Notes under the pieces: generated by a model
Databases searched by the model: none
What the model was told of the DNA's origin: nothing
The model's input: the letters and a program-made list of their open reading frames with translations, nothing else
Shown here: positions 51,937-60,090 of the stretch, piece after piece
How positions within the stretch are numbered: position 1 is the stretch's first letter
How the letters are laid out: each line of letters begins with the position of its first letter
Translations under genes and position numbers: made by a program
Assembly: GCF_042653545.1 (NCBI RefSeq)
Contig: NZ_JBHSIS010000007.1
Coordinates: 310,001-374,000, forward strand
Length of the DNA stretch: 64,000 bases
Source of the DNA: Actinophytocola glycyrrhizae
Lineage (GTDB): Bacteria > Actinomycetota > Actinomycetes > Mycobacteriales > Pseudonocardiaceae
Direction of reading: 5' to 3'

Positions 51937-53069
51937 ACACAGACCTCGTGCTGGCGAACGTGACCAAGCGGTTCGGCACGGTTACCGCGGTGGACGACCT
52001 CTCCCTCACCGTGCCACAGGGCAGTTTCTTCGCGCTCCTTGGCGCCTCCGGGTGCGGCAAGACCACGACGCTGCGCATGGTCGCGGGTCTCGAGGAGCTG
52101 ACGACCGGCACGGTCCGGTTGGGAGAACAGGACATCACCGGTCTGCGCCCGTACCGGCGGCCCGTCAACACGGTGTTCCAGAGCTATGCGTTGTTCCCGC
52201 ACCTGACCGTCGAGGAGAACATCGCGTTCGGGTTGCGGCGCCGCGGTGTGAAGGACACGAAGAACAAGGTCGCCGAGATGCTGGAGCTGGTGCAGCTGCC
52301 CGCGTTCGGCGAACGCAGGCCCGCGCAGCTCTCCGGCGGTCAGCAGCAGCGGATCGCGCTCGCCCGCGCACTGGTCAACGAGCCGCGCGTGCTGCTGCTC
52401 GACGAGCCGCTCGGCGCGCTGGACCTCAAGCTGCGCAGGCAGATGCAGATCGAGCTCAAGCGCATCCAGACCGAGGTGGGCATCACGTTCCTGCACGTCA
52501 CCCATGACCAGGACGAGGCGATGTGGATGGCCGACACGGTCGCGGTGATGACGGAGGGCCGCATCAGCCAGCTCGGTTCGCCCACCGACATCTACGAGTT
52601 CCCCGCGACCCCGTTCGTCGCGAACTTCCTCGGCCAGTCCAACCTGTTCGCCGCGGAGGTCTCCGGCACCGCCGGCGACGACCTGCTGCTGACCGCGCAC
52701 GGCGAACGGTTCGCGGCGCCGTCGGCCCGCGCGCACTCCGCCGACGGCCGCGTGTGGCTCGGGGTGCGTCCGGAGAAGGTGCGGCTGGCGCTGCCCGGCG
52801 AGGACGCGCCCGCCGAGCACAACCAGGTCCGCGGCGTGCTCACCGACACCTGCTACGCGGGCGTGAGCACCGAGTACCTGCTGAGGACCCCGTGGGGGCA
52901 GGAGATGTCGGTGTTCTCCGCCAACGCGGCGGCCGGCGAGCCCCTCCAGCCCGGCACCGAGGTGATCGCCCACTGGTACCCGCCGCACTCGTTCGTGCTG
53001 GACCGGCCATCCGGTGAGGGCGACGAGGTCGCGCAGTACTCGGCCGACCCGCTCGGGGTGGCTCCGTGA
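51933..53069 (+). CDS. potA: Spermidine/putrescine ABC transporter ATPase
   Basis: 378 residues. Walker A GASGCGKTTTL, Q-loop FQSYALFPHLTV, signature LSGGQQQRIALARAL, Walker B LLLLDEPLGALD, H-loop VTHDQDEA, then a C-terminal TOBE-type regulatory domain (~240-370: VWLGVRPEKVRLA). Length and TOBE domain match PotA. Energises uptake through PotB/PotC. Its ATG overlaps the repeat-ORF stop, and its stop overlaps the potB GTG (GTGA). Confidence 0.93.
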   Translation: MNTDLVLANVTKRFGTVTAVDDLSLTVPQGSFFALLGASGCGKTTTLRMVAGLEELTTGTVRLGEQDITGLRPYRRPVNTVFQSYALFPHLTVEENIAFGLRRRGVKDTKNKVAEMLELVQLPAFGERRPAQLSGGQQQRIALARALVNEPRVLLLDEPLGALDLKLRRQMQIELKRIQTEVGITFLHVTHDQDEAMWMADTVAVMTEGRISQLGSPTDIYEFPATPFVANFLGQSNLFAAEVSGTAGDDLLLTAHGERFAAPSARAHSADGRVWLGVRPEKVRLALPGEDAPAEHNQVRGVLTDTCYAGVSTEYLLRTPWGQEMSVFSANAAAGEPLQPGTEVIAHWYPPHSFVLDRPSGEGDEVAQYSADPLGVAP

Positions 53070-53980
53070 CCGCGTTCGTCGGCACCGCGGTCGGCACCGG
53101 AACGGAACCGCCGCCACCACCACCGCAGGCGCGCCGCCGCAGGCGCTGGCTGCCGTACCTGTTGCTCCTGCCGGGCGGGTTGTGGCTGCTGCTGTTCTTC
53201 GTGGTGCCGTCCGTGCAGCTCGCGGGCACCAGCCTGTACGACCGGTCCGGCAGCCTCGAACTGGGGTACTCGCAGGCTTTCGCGTTCGGCAACTACGCCG
53301 ACGCGGTCATGACGTACTGGCCGCACCTCGTGCGGTCCGCGGTGTACGCGGGCATCGCGACGATCATCTGCCTGGTGCTCGGCTACCCGCTCGCCTACGC
53401 CATCGCGCAGAAGGCGGGCCGGTGGCGGAACCTGCTGCTGGTGTGCGTGATCGCCCCGTTCTTCACCACGTTCCTGGTGCGCACCCTCGCGTGGAAGTCG
53501 ATCCTGTCGGACAACGGCCCGGTCACCGGGTTCTTCCGGTCGCTGCCGATCATCGGTGACGACTTCCGCCTGCTCGCCACGCCGGTCGCGGTGGTGTGCG
53601 GGCTCGTGTACAACTTCCTGCCGTTCATGGTGCTGCCGCTGTACGCGAGCCTGGAACGCATGGACGGCAGGCTCGTGGAGGCCGCAGGCGACCTCTACGC
53701 CAAGCCCGCCACGGTGTTCCGGCGCGTGACGCTGCCGCTGTCGATGCCCGGCGTGGTCGCGGGGACACTGCTGACGTTCATCCCGGCGGCGGGCGACTAC
53801 ATCAACGCCGAACTGCTCGGCACGCCCAACGAGTACATGATCGGCAACGTGATCGACTCGGCGTTCCTGGTGCGGCTGGACTACCCGCAGGCGGCGGCGC
53901 TGTCGTTCCTGCTGATGGCGACGATCCTCGTGATGGTGTTCGGCTACATCCGCGCCGCGGGGACGGACGAGGTGGTCTGA
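53066..53980 (+). CDS. potB: Spermidine/putrescine ABC transporter permease PotB
   Basis: 304 residues with six membrane helices after a Pro/Arg-rich N-terminus (first helix LPYLLLLPGGLWLLLFFVV). The EAA-type cytoplasmic loop that docks the ATPase is VEAAGDLYAKPATVFRRVTLPLSMPGV. FLVRTLAWKSILSDNGPV is typical of PotB. Its GTG overlaps the potA stop; potC starts at the next base after its stop. Confidence 0.93.
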   Translation: MTAFVGTAVGTGTEPPPPPPQARRRRRWLPYLLLLPGGLWLLLFFVVPSVQLAGTSLYDRSGSLELGYSQAFAFGNYADAVMTYWPHLVRSAVYAGIATIICLVLGYPLAYAIAQKAGRWRNLLLVCVIAPFFTTFLVRTLAWKSILSDNGPVTGFFRSLPIIGDDFRLLATPVAVVCGLVYNFLPFMVLPLYASLERMDGRLVEAAGDLYAKPATVFRRVTLPLSMPGVVAGTLLTFIPAAGDYINAELLGTPNEYMIGNVIDSAFLVRLDYPQAAALSFLLMATILVMVFGYIRAAGTDEVV

Positions 53981-54781
53981 GTGCGGTTCTGGCGCTGGGT
54001 GGCGGACCACTGGGTGATGGCGGCGGGCCTGCTCGTGCTGGCCTACCTGTTCCTGCCGATCGTCGTGGTGTTCCTGCTGTCGCTCAACCGGCCGGAGAAC
54101 CGGCTTTCCTACGACCTGTCACCCGACTGGACGCTGGAGTACTGGGCCGACCCGTTCGGTGCGGCCGGGATCGGTGCGGCGCTGCGCGTGAGTGTGGGCA
54201 TCGCGCTGGTGGCGACGCTGGTGGCGACGGTCCTCGGCACCCTGATGGCGTTCGCCCTGGCACGGCACCGGTTCCGCGGCCGCGCCACCACGAACGTGTT
54301 GATCTTCCTGCCGATGGCGACGCCCGAGGTCGTGATGGGCTCGTCGCTGCTGGCGCTGTTCGTGACGCTGCGGGTGCCGCTCGGGTTCTGGACGGTGGTG
54401 GTCGCCCACATCCTGTTCTGCCTCTCCTTCGTGGTCGTCACGGTGAAGGCACGCCTTGCCGGGCTCGACCCCCGGCTGCAGGAGGCGGCGATGGACCTGT
54501 ACGCGAACGAGTGGCAGACCTTCCGGCGCGTCACGCTTCCCCTGGTGCTGCCGGGCATCGCGGCGGCGGCGCTGCTGTCGCTGTCGCTGTCGTTCGACGA
54601 CTTCATCATCACGAACTTCAACTCGGGCACCACGGTCACGTTCCCGATGTACGTGTGGGGCGCCGCGCAGCGGGGGATCCCCAGGGAGGTCAACGTGATC
54701 GGCACCGCGGTGTTCCTGCTGGCGTTCGTGCTGGTGGTGGTCGTGCAACTGCGGTCACGGCGAAAGGCGCGGTTCGTATGA
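53981..54781 (+). CDS. potC: Spermidine/putrescine ABC transporter permease PotC
   Basis: 266 residues from a GTG immediately after the potB stop. Six membrane helices; EAA loop LQEAAMDLYANEWQTFRRVTLPLVLPGI and the PotC-type end SLSFDDFIITNFNSGTTVTFPMYVWGAAQRGI. Pairs with PotB as the polyamine channel. Stop overlaps the ATG of the next gene (ATGA). Confidence 0.93.
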   Translation: MRFWRWVADHWVMAAGLLVLAYLFLPIVVVFLLSLNRPENRLSYDLSPDWTLEYWADPFGAAGIGAALRVSVGIALVATLVATVLGTLMAFALARHRFRGRATTNVLIFLPMATPEVVMGSSLLALFVTLRVPLGFWTVVVAHILFCLSFVVVTVKARLAGLDPRLQEAAMDLYANEWQTFRRVTLPLVLPGIAAAALLSLSLSFDDFIITNFNSGTTVTFPMYVWGAAQRGIPREVNVIGTAVFLLAFVLVVVVQLRSRRKARFV

Positions 54782-55968
54782 GGGTCCTGCAGATCGGCGC
54801 GGGCTCGGTCGGTTCGGCGGCGGTCGCGATCGCGGCCAGGCGCGGGTTCTTCGAGTCCTATGTGGTCGCCGACCACGCGAAGGACCGCGCGGACGCCTGC
54901 GTGCCGGACGACCGGTTCACGTCGGTCACGGTGGACGCCTCGTCGGCGGCGGCGGTCGCGGACCTGTGCCGCGCCCACGGCATCACGCACGTGTTCAACG
55001 CGGTCGACCCCAGGTTCGTCATGCCGATCTTCGACGGCGCGCTGGCGGCGGGCGCCGACTACCTGGACATGGCGATGTCGCTGTCCACCCCGGACCCTTC
55101 CGCGCCGTACTCCCGCACCGGCGTGAAACTGGGCGACGACCAGTTCGCGGCGGCGGCGGAGTGGACGGACCGCGGCCGCCTCGCGCTGGTCGGCATCGGC
55201 GTCGAACCGGGCCTTTCCGACGTCTTCGCGAGGTACGCGGCGGACCACCTGTTCACCGAGATCGCGGAGATCGGCGTCCGCGACGGCGCCAACCTGGTCG
55301 TCGACGGCCACGCCTTCGCCCCGACGTTCTCCATCTGGACGACCATCGAGGAATGCCTGAACCCGCCGGTGATCTGGGAACGCGACCGCGGTTGGTACAC
55401 CACGGAACCGTTCTCCGAGCCCGAGGTCTTCGACTTCCCGGAGGGCATCGGCCCGGTCGAGTGCGTGAACGTGGAGCACGAGGAGGTCCTGCTGATCCCG
55501 CGCTGGGTCGGGGCGGGCCGCGTGACGTTCAAGTACGGCCTCGGCAACGAGTTCATCGAGGTGCTGCGCACACTGCACAAGTTGGGCCTCGACTCGGTCA
55601 CCCCGGTCCGGGTCGGCGACGTCTCGGTGTCCCCGCGCGACGTGGTGGCGGCGTGCCTGCCCGATCCCGCCGGTCTCGGCCCCCGCATGCGCGGCAAGAC
55701 GTGCGCGGGCACGTGGGTCCGCGGTCTCGATCCCGCCGGTGCGCCGAAGGAGGTGTACCTGTATCACGTGGTGGACAACGAGTGGTCCATGCGCGAGTAC
55801 GGGCACCAGGCCGTCGCGTGGCAGACGGCGATCAACCCGGTGGTGGCGCTGGAGTTGCTGGCGTCGGGCGCGTGGACCGGCACCGGGGTGCTTGGCCCGG
55901 AAGCCTTCGACGCGGTCCCGTTCCTGGACCTGCTGACCGAGTACGGCTCCCCGTGGGGCATGCGCTAG
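54778..55968 (+). CDS. Saccharopine-dehydrogenase-family oxidoreductase
   Basis: 396 residues. N-terminal Rossmann motif VLQIGAGSVGSAAVAIAARRG, then HVFNAVDPRFVMPIFDGALAAGADYLDMAMS and VGIGVEPGLSDVFARYAADHLF, as in saccharopine dehydrogenase/carboxynorspermidine dehydrogenase-like proteins. Coupled to potC, so it probably acts on a polyamine or its imine adduct with a keto acid or semialdehyde (inference). Its last codons and stop lie inside a perfect 58-bp palindrome. Confidence 0.87.
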   Translation: MRVLQIGAGSVGSAAVAIAARRGFFESYVVADHAKDRADACVPDDRFTSVTVDASSAAAVADLCRAHGITHVFNAVDPRFVMPIFDGALAAGADYLDMAMSLSTPDPSAPYSRTGVKLGDDQFAAAAEWTDRGRLALVGIGVEPGLSDVFARYAADHLFTEIAEIGVRDGANLVVDGHAFAPTFSIWTTIEECLNPPVIWERDRGWYTTEPFSEPEVFDFPEGIGPVECVNVEHEEVLLIPRWVGAGRVTFKYGLGNEFIEVLRTLHKLGLDSVTPVRVGDVSVSPRDVVAACLPDPAGLGPRMRGKTCAGTWVRGLDPAGAPKEVYLYHVVDNEWSMREYGHQAVAWQTAINPVVALELLASGAWTGTGVLGPEAFDAVPFLDLLTEYGSPWGMR

Positions 55969-56013
55969 CGCGGTGTCCACCAACGTTGGTGGACACCGCG
56001 CTAGCGCATGCCC
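55956..56013. terminator. Perfect 58-bp palindrome between convergent genes
   Basis: Every base from 55956 to 55984 pairs with 56013 to 55985; there is no spacer at the centre (CAAC/GTTG). It includes the final codons and TAG of the saccharopine-dehydrogenase-like gene and ends 26 bp before the stop of the facing aldehyde dehydrogenase. As RNA it gives a ~27-bp stem on both strands, so it is most simply a bidirectional terminator. Confidence 0.85.
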
Positions 56014-56038
56014 GGCTCCCCAGCGACATTCCGGTGGC

Positions 56039-57481
56039 TCAGCCGATGTTGTGCATCACGTGCTTGACGCGGGTGTAGTCCTCGAACCCGTACATCGACA
56101 GGTCCTTGCCGTAGCCCGAGTGCTTGAACCCGCCGTGCGGCATCTCCGAGATGAACGGGATGTGCGTGTTCACCCACACGCACCCGAAGTCCAGCTCGGC
56201 GGTCATCCGCATCGCGCGGCTGTGGTCCTTTGTCCACACCGACGACGCCAGCCCGTACTCGACACCGTTCGCCCACGCGACGGCCTCGTCCTCGGAGGTG
56301 AACCGCTGCACGGTGATCACCGGTCCGAACACCTCGTCCTGGATGATCTCGTCGTCCTGCCGCAGCCCGGAAACCACCGTCGGGGAGTAGAAGTACCCCC
56401 GGTCACCGACCTGCGCGCCACCCGCCCTGAGCACCGCGTGGTCGGGCAGCCGGTCGACGAACCCGCGCACCCGCGAGAGCTGTGCGGCGTTGTTCAACGG
56501 CCCGTACAGCACATCCGGGTCCGACGGCGGCCCCGTCCGCGTGGCCCTGGCCTGCTCGGTCAGCGCGGCCACCAACTCGTCGTGCACACCGGGCCCGGCC
56601 AGCACGCGGGTGGCGGCCGTGCAGTCCTGGCCGGCGTTGAAGTACCCGCCGACCGCGATCGCCTCGGCCGCCGCCGCGATGTCGGCGTCGTCGAACACCA
56701 CGACCGGTGCCTTGCCGCCCAGTTCGAGGTGCACGCGTTTGAGGTCCGCGGCCGCGGCGGTCGCCACTTCCCGGCCTGCCCGCACCGAACCCGTGATCGA
56801 CACCAGCGCCGGCGTCGGGTGCGCGACCAGCGCACGTCCGGTGTCGCGGTCGCCGCACAGCACGTTGAACACGCCGGCCGGGAAGAACTCCGCCGCGATC
56901 TCGGCCAGCAGCAGCGTCGACAGCGGTGTCGTGTCCGACGGCTTCAGCACCACCGTGTTGCCCGCCGCCAGCGCGGGGGCGATCTTCCACACCGCCATCA
57001 TCAGCGGGTAGTTCCACGGCGTGACCTGCGCGCACACCCCGATCGGCTCGCGCCGCACATAGCTCGTGTGGTCCGCCATGTACTCGCCTGCCGACTTGCC
57101 CTCCAGCACCCTGGCCGCGCCCGCGAAGAACCGGAAGTGGTCGATCGCGGGCGGCATCTCCTCCTCGAGCGTCAGCTGCCTGGGCTTGCCCGTGTTCCGG
57201 CACTCCGCGTCGAGCAGGTCGTCGGTCCGTGCCTCGAGCGCGTCCGCGAACCGCAGCATCGCGAGCTGGCGGTCCTTCGGCGTCGTCCTCCGCCAGTCGC
57301 CGAACGCCCGCGCCGCGGCCCGCATGGCCTGGTCCACATCGGCCGTGCCGGACCGCGGCGCGGAGGCGAACACCTCCCCGGTGCTCGGGTCGACGACGTC
57401 GGTGTTGGCACCGTCGGCGGGGTCGGTCCAGGTGCCGTCGACGAAGTTCCGCAGAACACGCTTCTCGGTCATGTCTGCCAT
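56039..57481 (-). CDS. Aldehyde dehydrogenase (4-aminobutanal/betaine aldehyde type)
   Basis: 480 residues from ATG 57481; ATG 57472 is possible. NAD-dependent ALDH: TPWNYPLMMAVWKIAPALAAGNTVVLKPSD, ITGSVRAGREVA, catalytic Glu in LELGGKAPVVVFDDAD, catalytic Cys in FNAGQDCTAATRVL, and EVFGPVITV. The GGYFNAGQDCTAATR segment is characteristic of gamma-aminobutyraldehyde dehydrogenases (PatD/YdcW-like). It would oxidise 4-aminobutanal from putrescine transamination to GABA, completing the route with the aminotransferase at 47937-49289. Confidence 0.9.
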   Translation of the reverse strand: MADMTEKRVLRNFVDGTWTDPADGANTDVVDPSTGEVFASAPRSGTADVDQAMRAAARAFGDWRRTTPKDRQLAMLRFADALEARTDDLLDAECRNTGKPRQLTLEEEMPPAIDHFRFFAGAARVLEGKSAGEYMADHTSYVRREPIGVCAQVTPWNYPLMMAVWKIAPALAAGNTVVLKPSDTTPLSTLLLAEIAAEFFPAGVFNVLCGDRDTGRALVAHPTPALVSITGSVRAGREVATAAAADLKRVHLELGGKAPVVVFDDADIAAAAEAIAVGGYFNAGQDCTAATRVLAGPGVHDELVAALTEQARATRTGPPSDPDVLYGPLNNAAQLSRVRGFVDRLPDHAVLRAGGAQVGDRGYFYSPTVVSGLRQDDEIIQDEVFGPVITVQRFTSEDEAVAWANGVEYGLASSVWTKDHSRAMRMTAELDFGCVWVNTHIPFISEMPHGGFKHSGYGKDLSMYGFEDYTRVKHVMHNIG

Positions 57482-57675
57482 CTTCGCGACTGAATCCGCA
57501 GCAGACAAGTCGTCTGACGACTATTTCAGCAGCATGGTCAGGATCGGACGCAGGGCTGTCCCCGTGCCCGAGACGATCGATTTCGTGAAGGTCGTGTGAG
57601 TGGCTTTGGCGTACGGACCCGTCATCAGGCACGACCCCCACACCCGTCGGGCGCGCCCTACGGGGCTGAGCCGAT

Positions 57676-57792
57676 GCCGTGAAAGGCGCGTTCACGGCAC
57701 AACCGGTGCCGTCTATGGCACATTGACGGCGTTGAGCGCCGTGAACGGCCCATTGACGGCACCCCGAGTGCCGTCAACGCGCCTTTCACGGC
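57676..57792. repeat. Four-unit palindrome array, copy C
   Basis: Units at 57676, 57708, 57738 and 57770, spacers ACAACCGGT, GTTGAGC and ACCCCGAGT (9/7/9). Spacer sequences differ from copies A and B, but the lengths are identical. Confidence 0.88.
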
Positions 57793-57889
57793 ACCAAACA
57801 CCAGGGCGCTACGCGCCCCGGGCCCGCGAAGCGGGCCCCTGCCCGCGCAACCCTGACGGTGGCGCAAGCCCACCCGAAAGGGGCTCCCT

Positions 57890-58016
57890 GCTATCCCGTC
57901 GACCTGGCAGCGCCCGATCACGCCGTGTCAAGGGGGCCAGAAGCCCGAATCACATCAAGCATGAATCGGCCCCCTTGGCGCGGTGTGATAGCCCGTAGGG
58001 AGGTCGACGGGATGGC
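57890..58016. repeat. MITE-like long hairpin in copy C
   Basis: Terminal repeats 57890-57905 and 58001-58016 pair over 16 nt with one mismatch. The internal sequence matches hairpins A and B. Confidence 0.7.
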
Positions 58017-58237
58017 AGGCAGACCCGCCCAAACCGCAGCCGACATGCCCCCGCCACCCCCGAGACCTGCCCGTCCGGCGAGGACAAACCCACCACACCA
58101 ACCGCAGCCAACCCACCCGACCCAAACCGGAGCGACCCGACGCGACCAGCACACGACAACCGGCCGCCCACTCACACCAACTTTCACGGAATCAATCCAC
58201 CGCACACCGTCGTTTCGCCGCCGCACGGCGAGACCGG

Positions 58238-59194
58238 TCAACGACCGACCCGCGTCGCCGCGTCCCCGAACGCGAACGACGACGGCTCGCACTCGGCGAT
58301 GAAGTCGGCGGGGAACCCCCGTTCGAACCCGGTCGCCGACTCCAGCGTGGCGACCGCCCCGGCGGGCAGCACGAGGTCGAGCCCGGCCAGGTTCTCGGCC
58401 AACTGCTCGGCCCGGCTGACCCCGACGAGCGGCAGCACGGCCGGTGACCTGGCCCTGGTCCACGCGAGCGCGACCTGTGCGGGCGTCGCCCCCAGCTCGT
58501 CGGCGACCTTCCGCACCGCGGCCGCGACGGCGTGGTCGCGCGGGGTCAGCTCACCGACCCGGGTGGACCCACCGGAGAGCACCCCGGCCGCCAGCGGCGC
58601 CCATGCCGCCACGCTCATCCCCAGTGCCTCCGCCATCGGCAGCAGTTCGCGCTCGACGTCCCGCCTCAGCAGGTTGTACGGCACCTGCAGACCCGAGAAC
58701 GGCGTCCAGTCCCGCCACTCCGCGAGCGTGTTGGCCCGCGCCGCGAACCACGCCGGCGCGTCGGAGATGCCCACGTACAGCACCTTGCCCGTCCGCACCA
58801 CGTCGTCGAGCGCCCGCATCGTCTCCTCGGCCGGGGTGTGCCGGTCCCACAGGTGCACCCACAGGATGTCGACGTAGTCGGTCCGCAGGCGGCGCAGGCT
58901 CTGCTCCAGCGACAGCACGAGGTTCTTGCGGTGGTTGCCCGCCGCGTTGGGGTCCGCGGCGTCGCGGGAGAGCGTGTACTTGGTGCCGATGACGAAGCGG
59001 TCCCTGCGTTCGACGACCGCGCCGAGCACCGCCTCGCTCTCGCCGTAGGCCGACGCGGTGTCGAGGACGTTGCCGCCCGCGTCGGCGTACACGTCGAGGA
59101 CGCGCCGCGCCTCCCGCTCGTCGCGCAGGGTCATGGTGCCGAGCAGGAGCTCCGAGACACGCAGGCCGGTCCGGCCGAACAGTCGATAGCGCAT
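58238..59194 (-). CDS. Aldo/keto reductase
   Basis: 318 residues, (beta/alpha)8 NADPH enzyme. MRYRLFGRTGLRVSELLLGTM start, catalytic Asp/Tyr in NVLDTASAYGESEAVLG, Lys in FVIGTKYTLS, and His/Trp in DILWVHLWDRHTPAEETMRALDDVVRTGKVLYVGISD. Of the YajO/AKR11-13-like type with unknown carbonyl substrate. Divergent from an XRE regulator with a 68-bp gap, a common actinomycete pairing in which the regulator controls the reductase. Confidence 0.9.
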   Translation of the reverse strand: MRYRLFGRTGLRVSELLLGTMTLRDEREARRVLDVYADAGGNVLDTASAYGESEAVLGAVVERRDRFVIGTKYTLSRDAADPNAAGNHRKNLVLSLEQSLRRLRTDYVDILWVHLWDRHTPAEETMRALDDVVRTGKVLYVGISDAPAWFAARANTLAEWRDWTPFSGLQVPYNLLRRDVERELLPMAEALGMSVAAWAPLAAGVLSGGSTRVGELTPRDHAVAAAVRKVADELGATPAQVALAWTRARSPAVLPLVGVSRAEQLAENLAGLDLVLPAGAVATLESATGFERGFPADFIAECEPSSFAFGDAATRVGR

Positions 59195-59262
59195 GCCGAC
59201 ACCCTGACCTGCCGGTCCATGCCGAGGGAGGCCCCGGCAGGGCCCCTCTAGACTTGGTGATC

Positions 59263-60036
59263 ATGGCCGACAACGCACTGGGCCGGTTCCTGCGCGCCCG
59301 GCGGGACGCGACCGCACCGGCAGCCGTCGGGCTGACCGCCGGCCCCCGGCGGCGCGCACCGGGTCTGCGGCGCGCCGAGCTGGCCGAACGCGCCAGGATC
59401 AGCGTCGAGTACCTCACCCGTCTCGAACGCGGCAGCGACCGCTACCCGTCCGGCCAGGTCCTCGGCTCGCTCGCCGACGCGCTGGCGCTCACCGCCGACG
59501 AGCGGGTGCACCTGTACCGCCTCATCAAGGCCGACAGCGGCGCGCAGTGCCAGGCGGCCGGCGCGGCGCCGGTGTTGCGCCCCACGGTCCGGGCACTACT
59601 GGACCGCCTGGGCGCCACCCCGGCGTACGTGGCCGACCCGGCCGGCGACGTGCTCGCGTGCTCGGACGGGTTCCGGTCGCTCGCGGACCCGGCCGGTCTG
59701 CTGGACGAGGAGCGCCCCAACCTGGCGCGCTACGTGTTCGCCGACGCCCGGTCCCGGGCGGTGTTCCCGGACTGGGCCGAGATCGCCGGCCACTGGGCCG
59801 CCGCCGTCCGCGCCGCCGCCGACCTCGGCGACCTCGCGGCCGGCGCGCTCGCGGTCGAGCTGTCGATCACGGCGGGCACCGAGTTCGGCGACCGCTACGC
59901 GGCGGCGGCCACACTGCCGGCACAGACCGGCTTCGAGCGGTGGTCGGTCCGGTCGCAAACGCTGCGGCTGGCGTACGAAACCCTTGCGCTGCCGGGGATC
60001 GAGGAACACCGTCTCGTCGTCTACCTGCCCGCCTGA
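59263..60036 (+). CDS. XRE-family regulator with MmyB-like ligand domain
   Basis: 257 residues from an ATG at 59263. N-terminal HTH with the MmyB hallmark RRAPGLRRAELAERARISVEYLTRLERGSDRYPSGQVL. The C-terminal domain has LLDRLGATPAYVADPAGDVLACSD and GTEFGDRYAAAATL, the lipid/fatty-acid-binding PAS-like fold of this family. Probably controls the divergent aldo/keto reductase gene. Confidence 0.88.
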   Translation: MADNALGRFLRARRDATAPAAVGLTAGPRRRAPGLRRAELAERARISVEYLTRLERGSDRYPSGQVLGSLADALALTADERVHLYRLIKADSGAQCQAAGAAPVLRPTVRALLDRLGATPAYVADPAGDVLACSDGFRSLADPAGLLDEERPNLARYVFADARSRAVFPDWAEIAGHWAAAVRAAADLGDLAAGALAVELSITAGTEFGDRYAAAATLPAQTGFERWSVRSQTLRLAYETLALPGIEEHRLVVYLPA

Positions 60037-60090
60037 CCGGTGTGGCCGAAAGCCCGACACGCAACGGTGAAAGCCGGTAGATTCGAACAC

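Larger units (their letters stand above)
57575..58198 (-). repeat. Composite intergenic repeat, copy C (inverted)
   Basis: Reverse-complement of copies A and B, filling the gap between the aldehyde dehydrogenase and aldo/keto reductase genes. From right to left: TCACGGAATCAATCC end (58184-58198), the GTCCTCGCCGGACGGGCAG segment, ~130-nt hairpin (57890-58016), CGCGAAGCGGGCCC segment, four-palindrome array, and the tail matching the copy A end near 3030-3105. It is the most complete copy. Confidence 0.88.
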
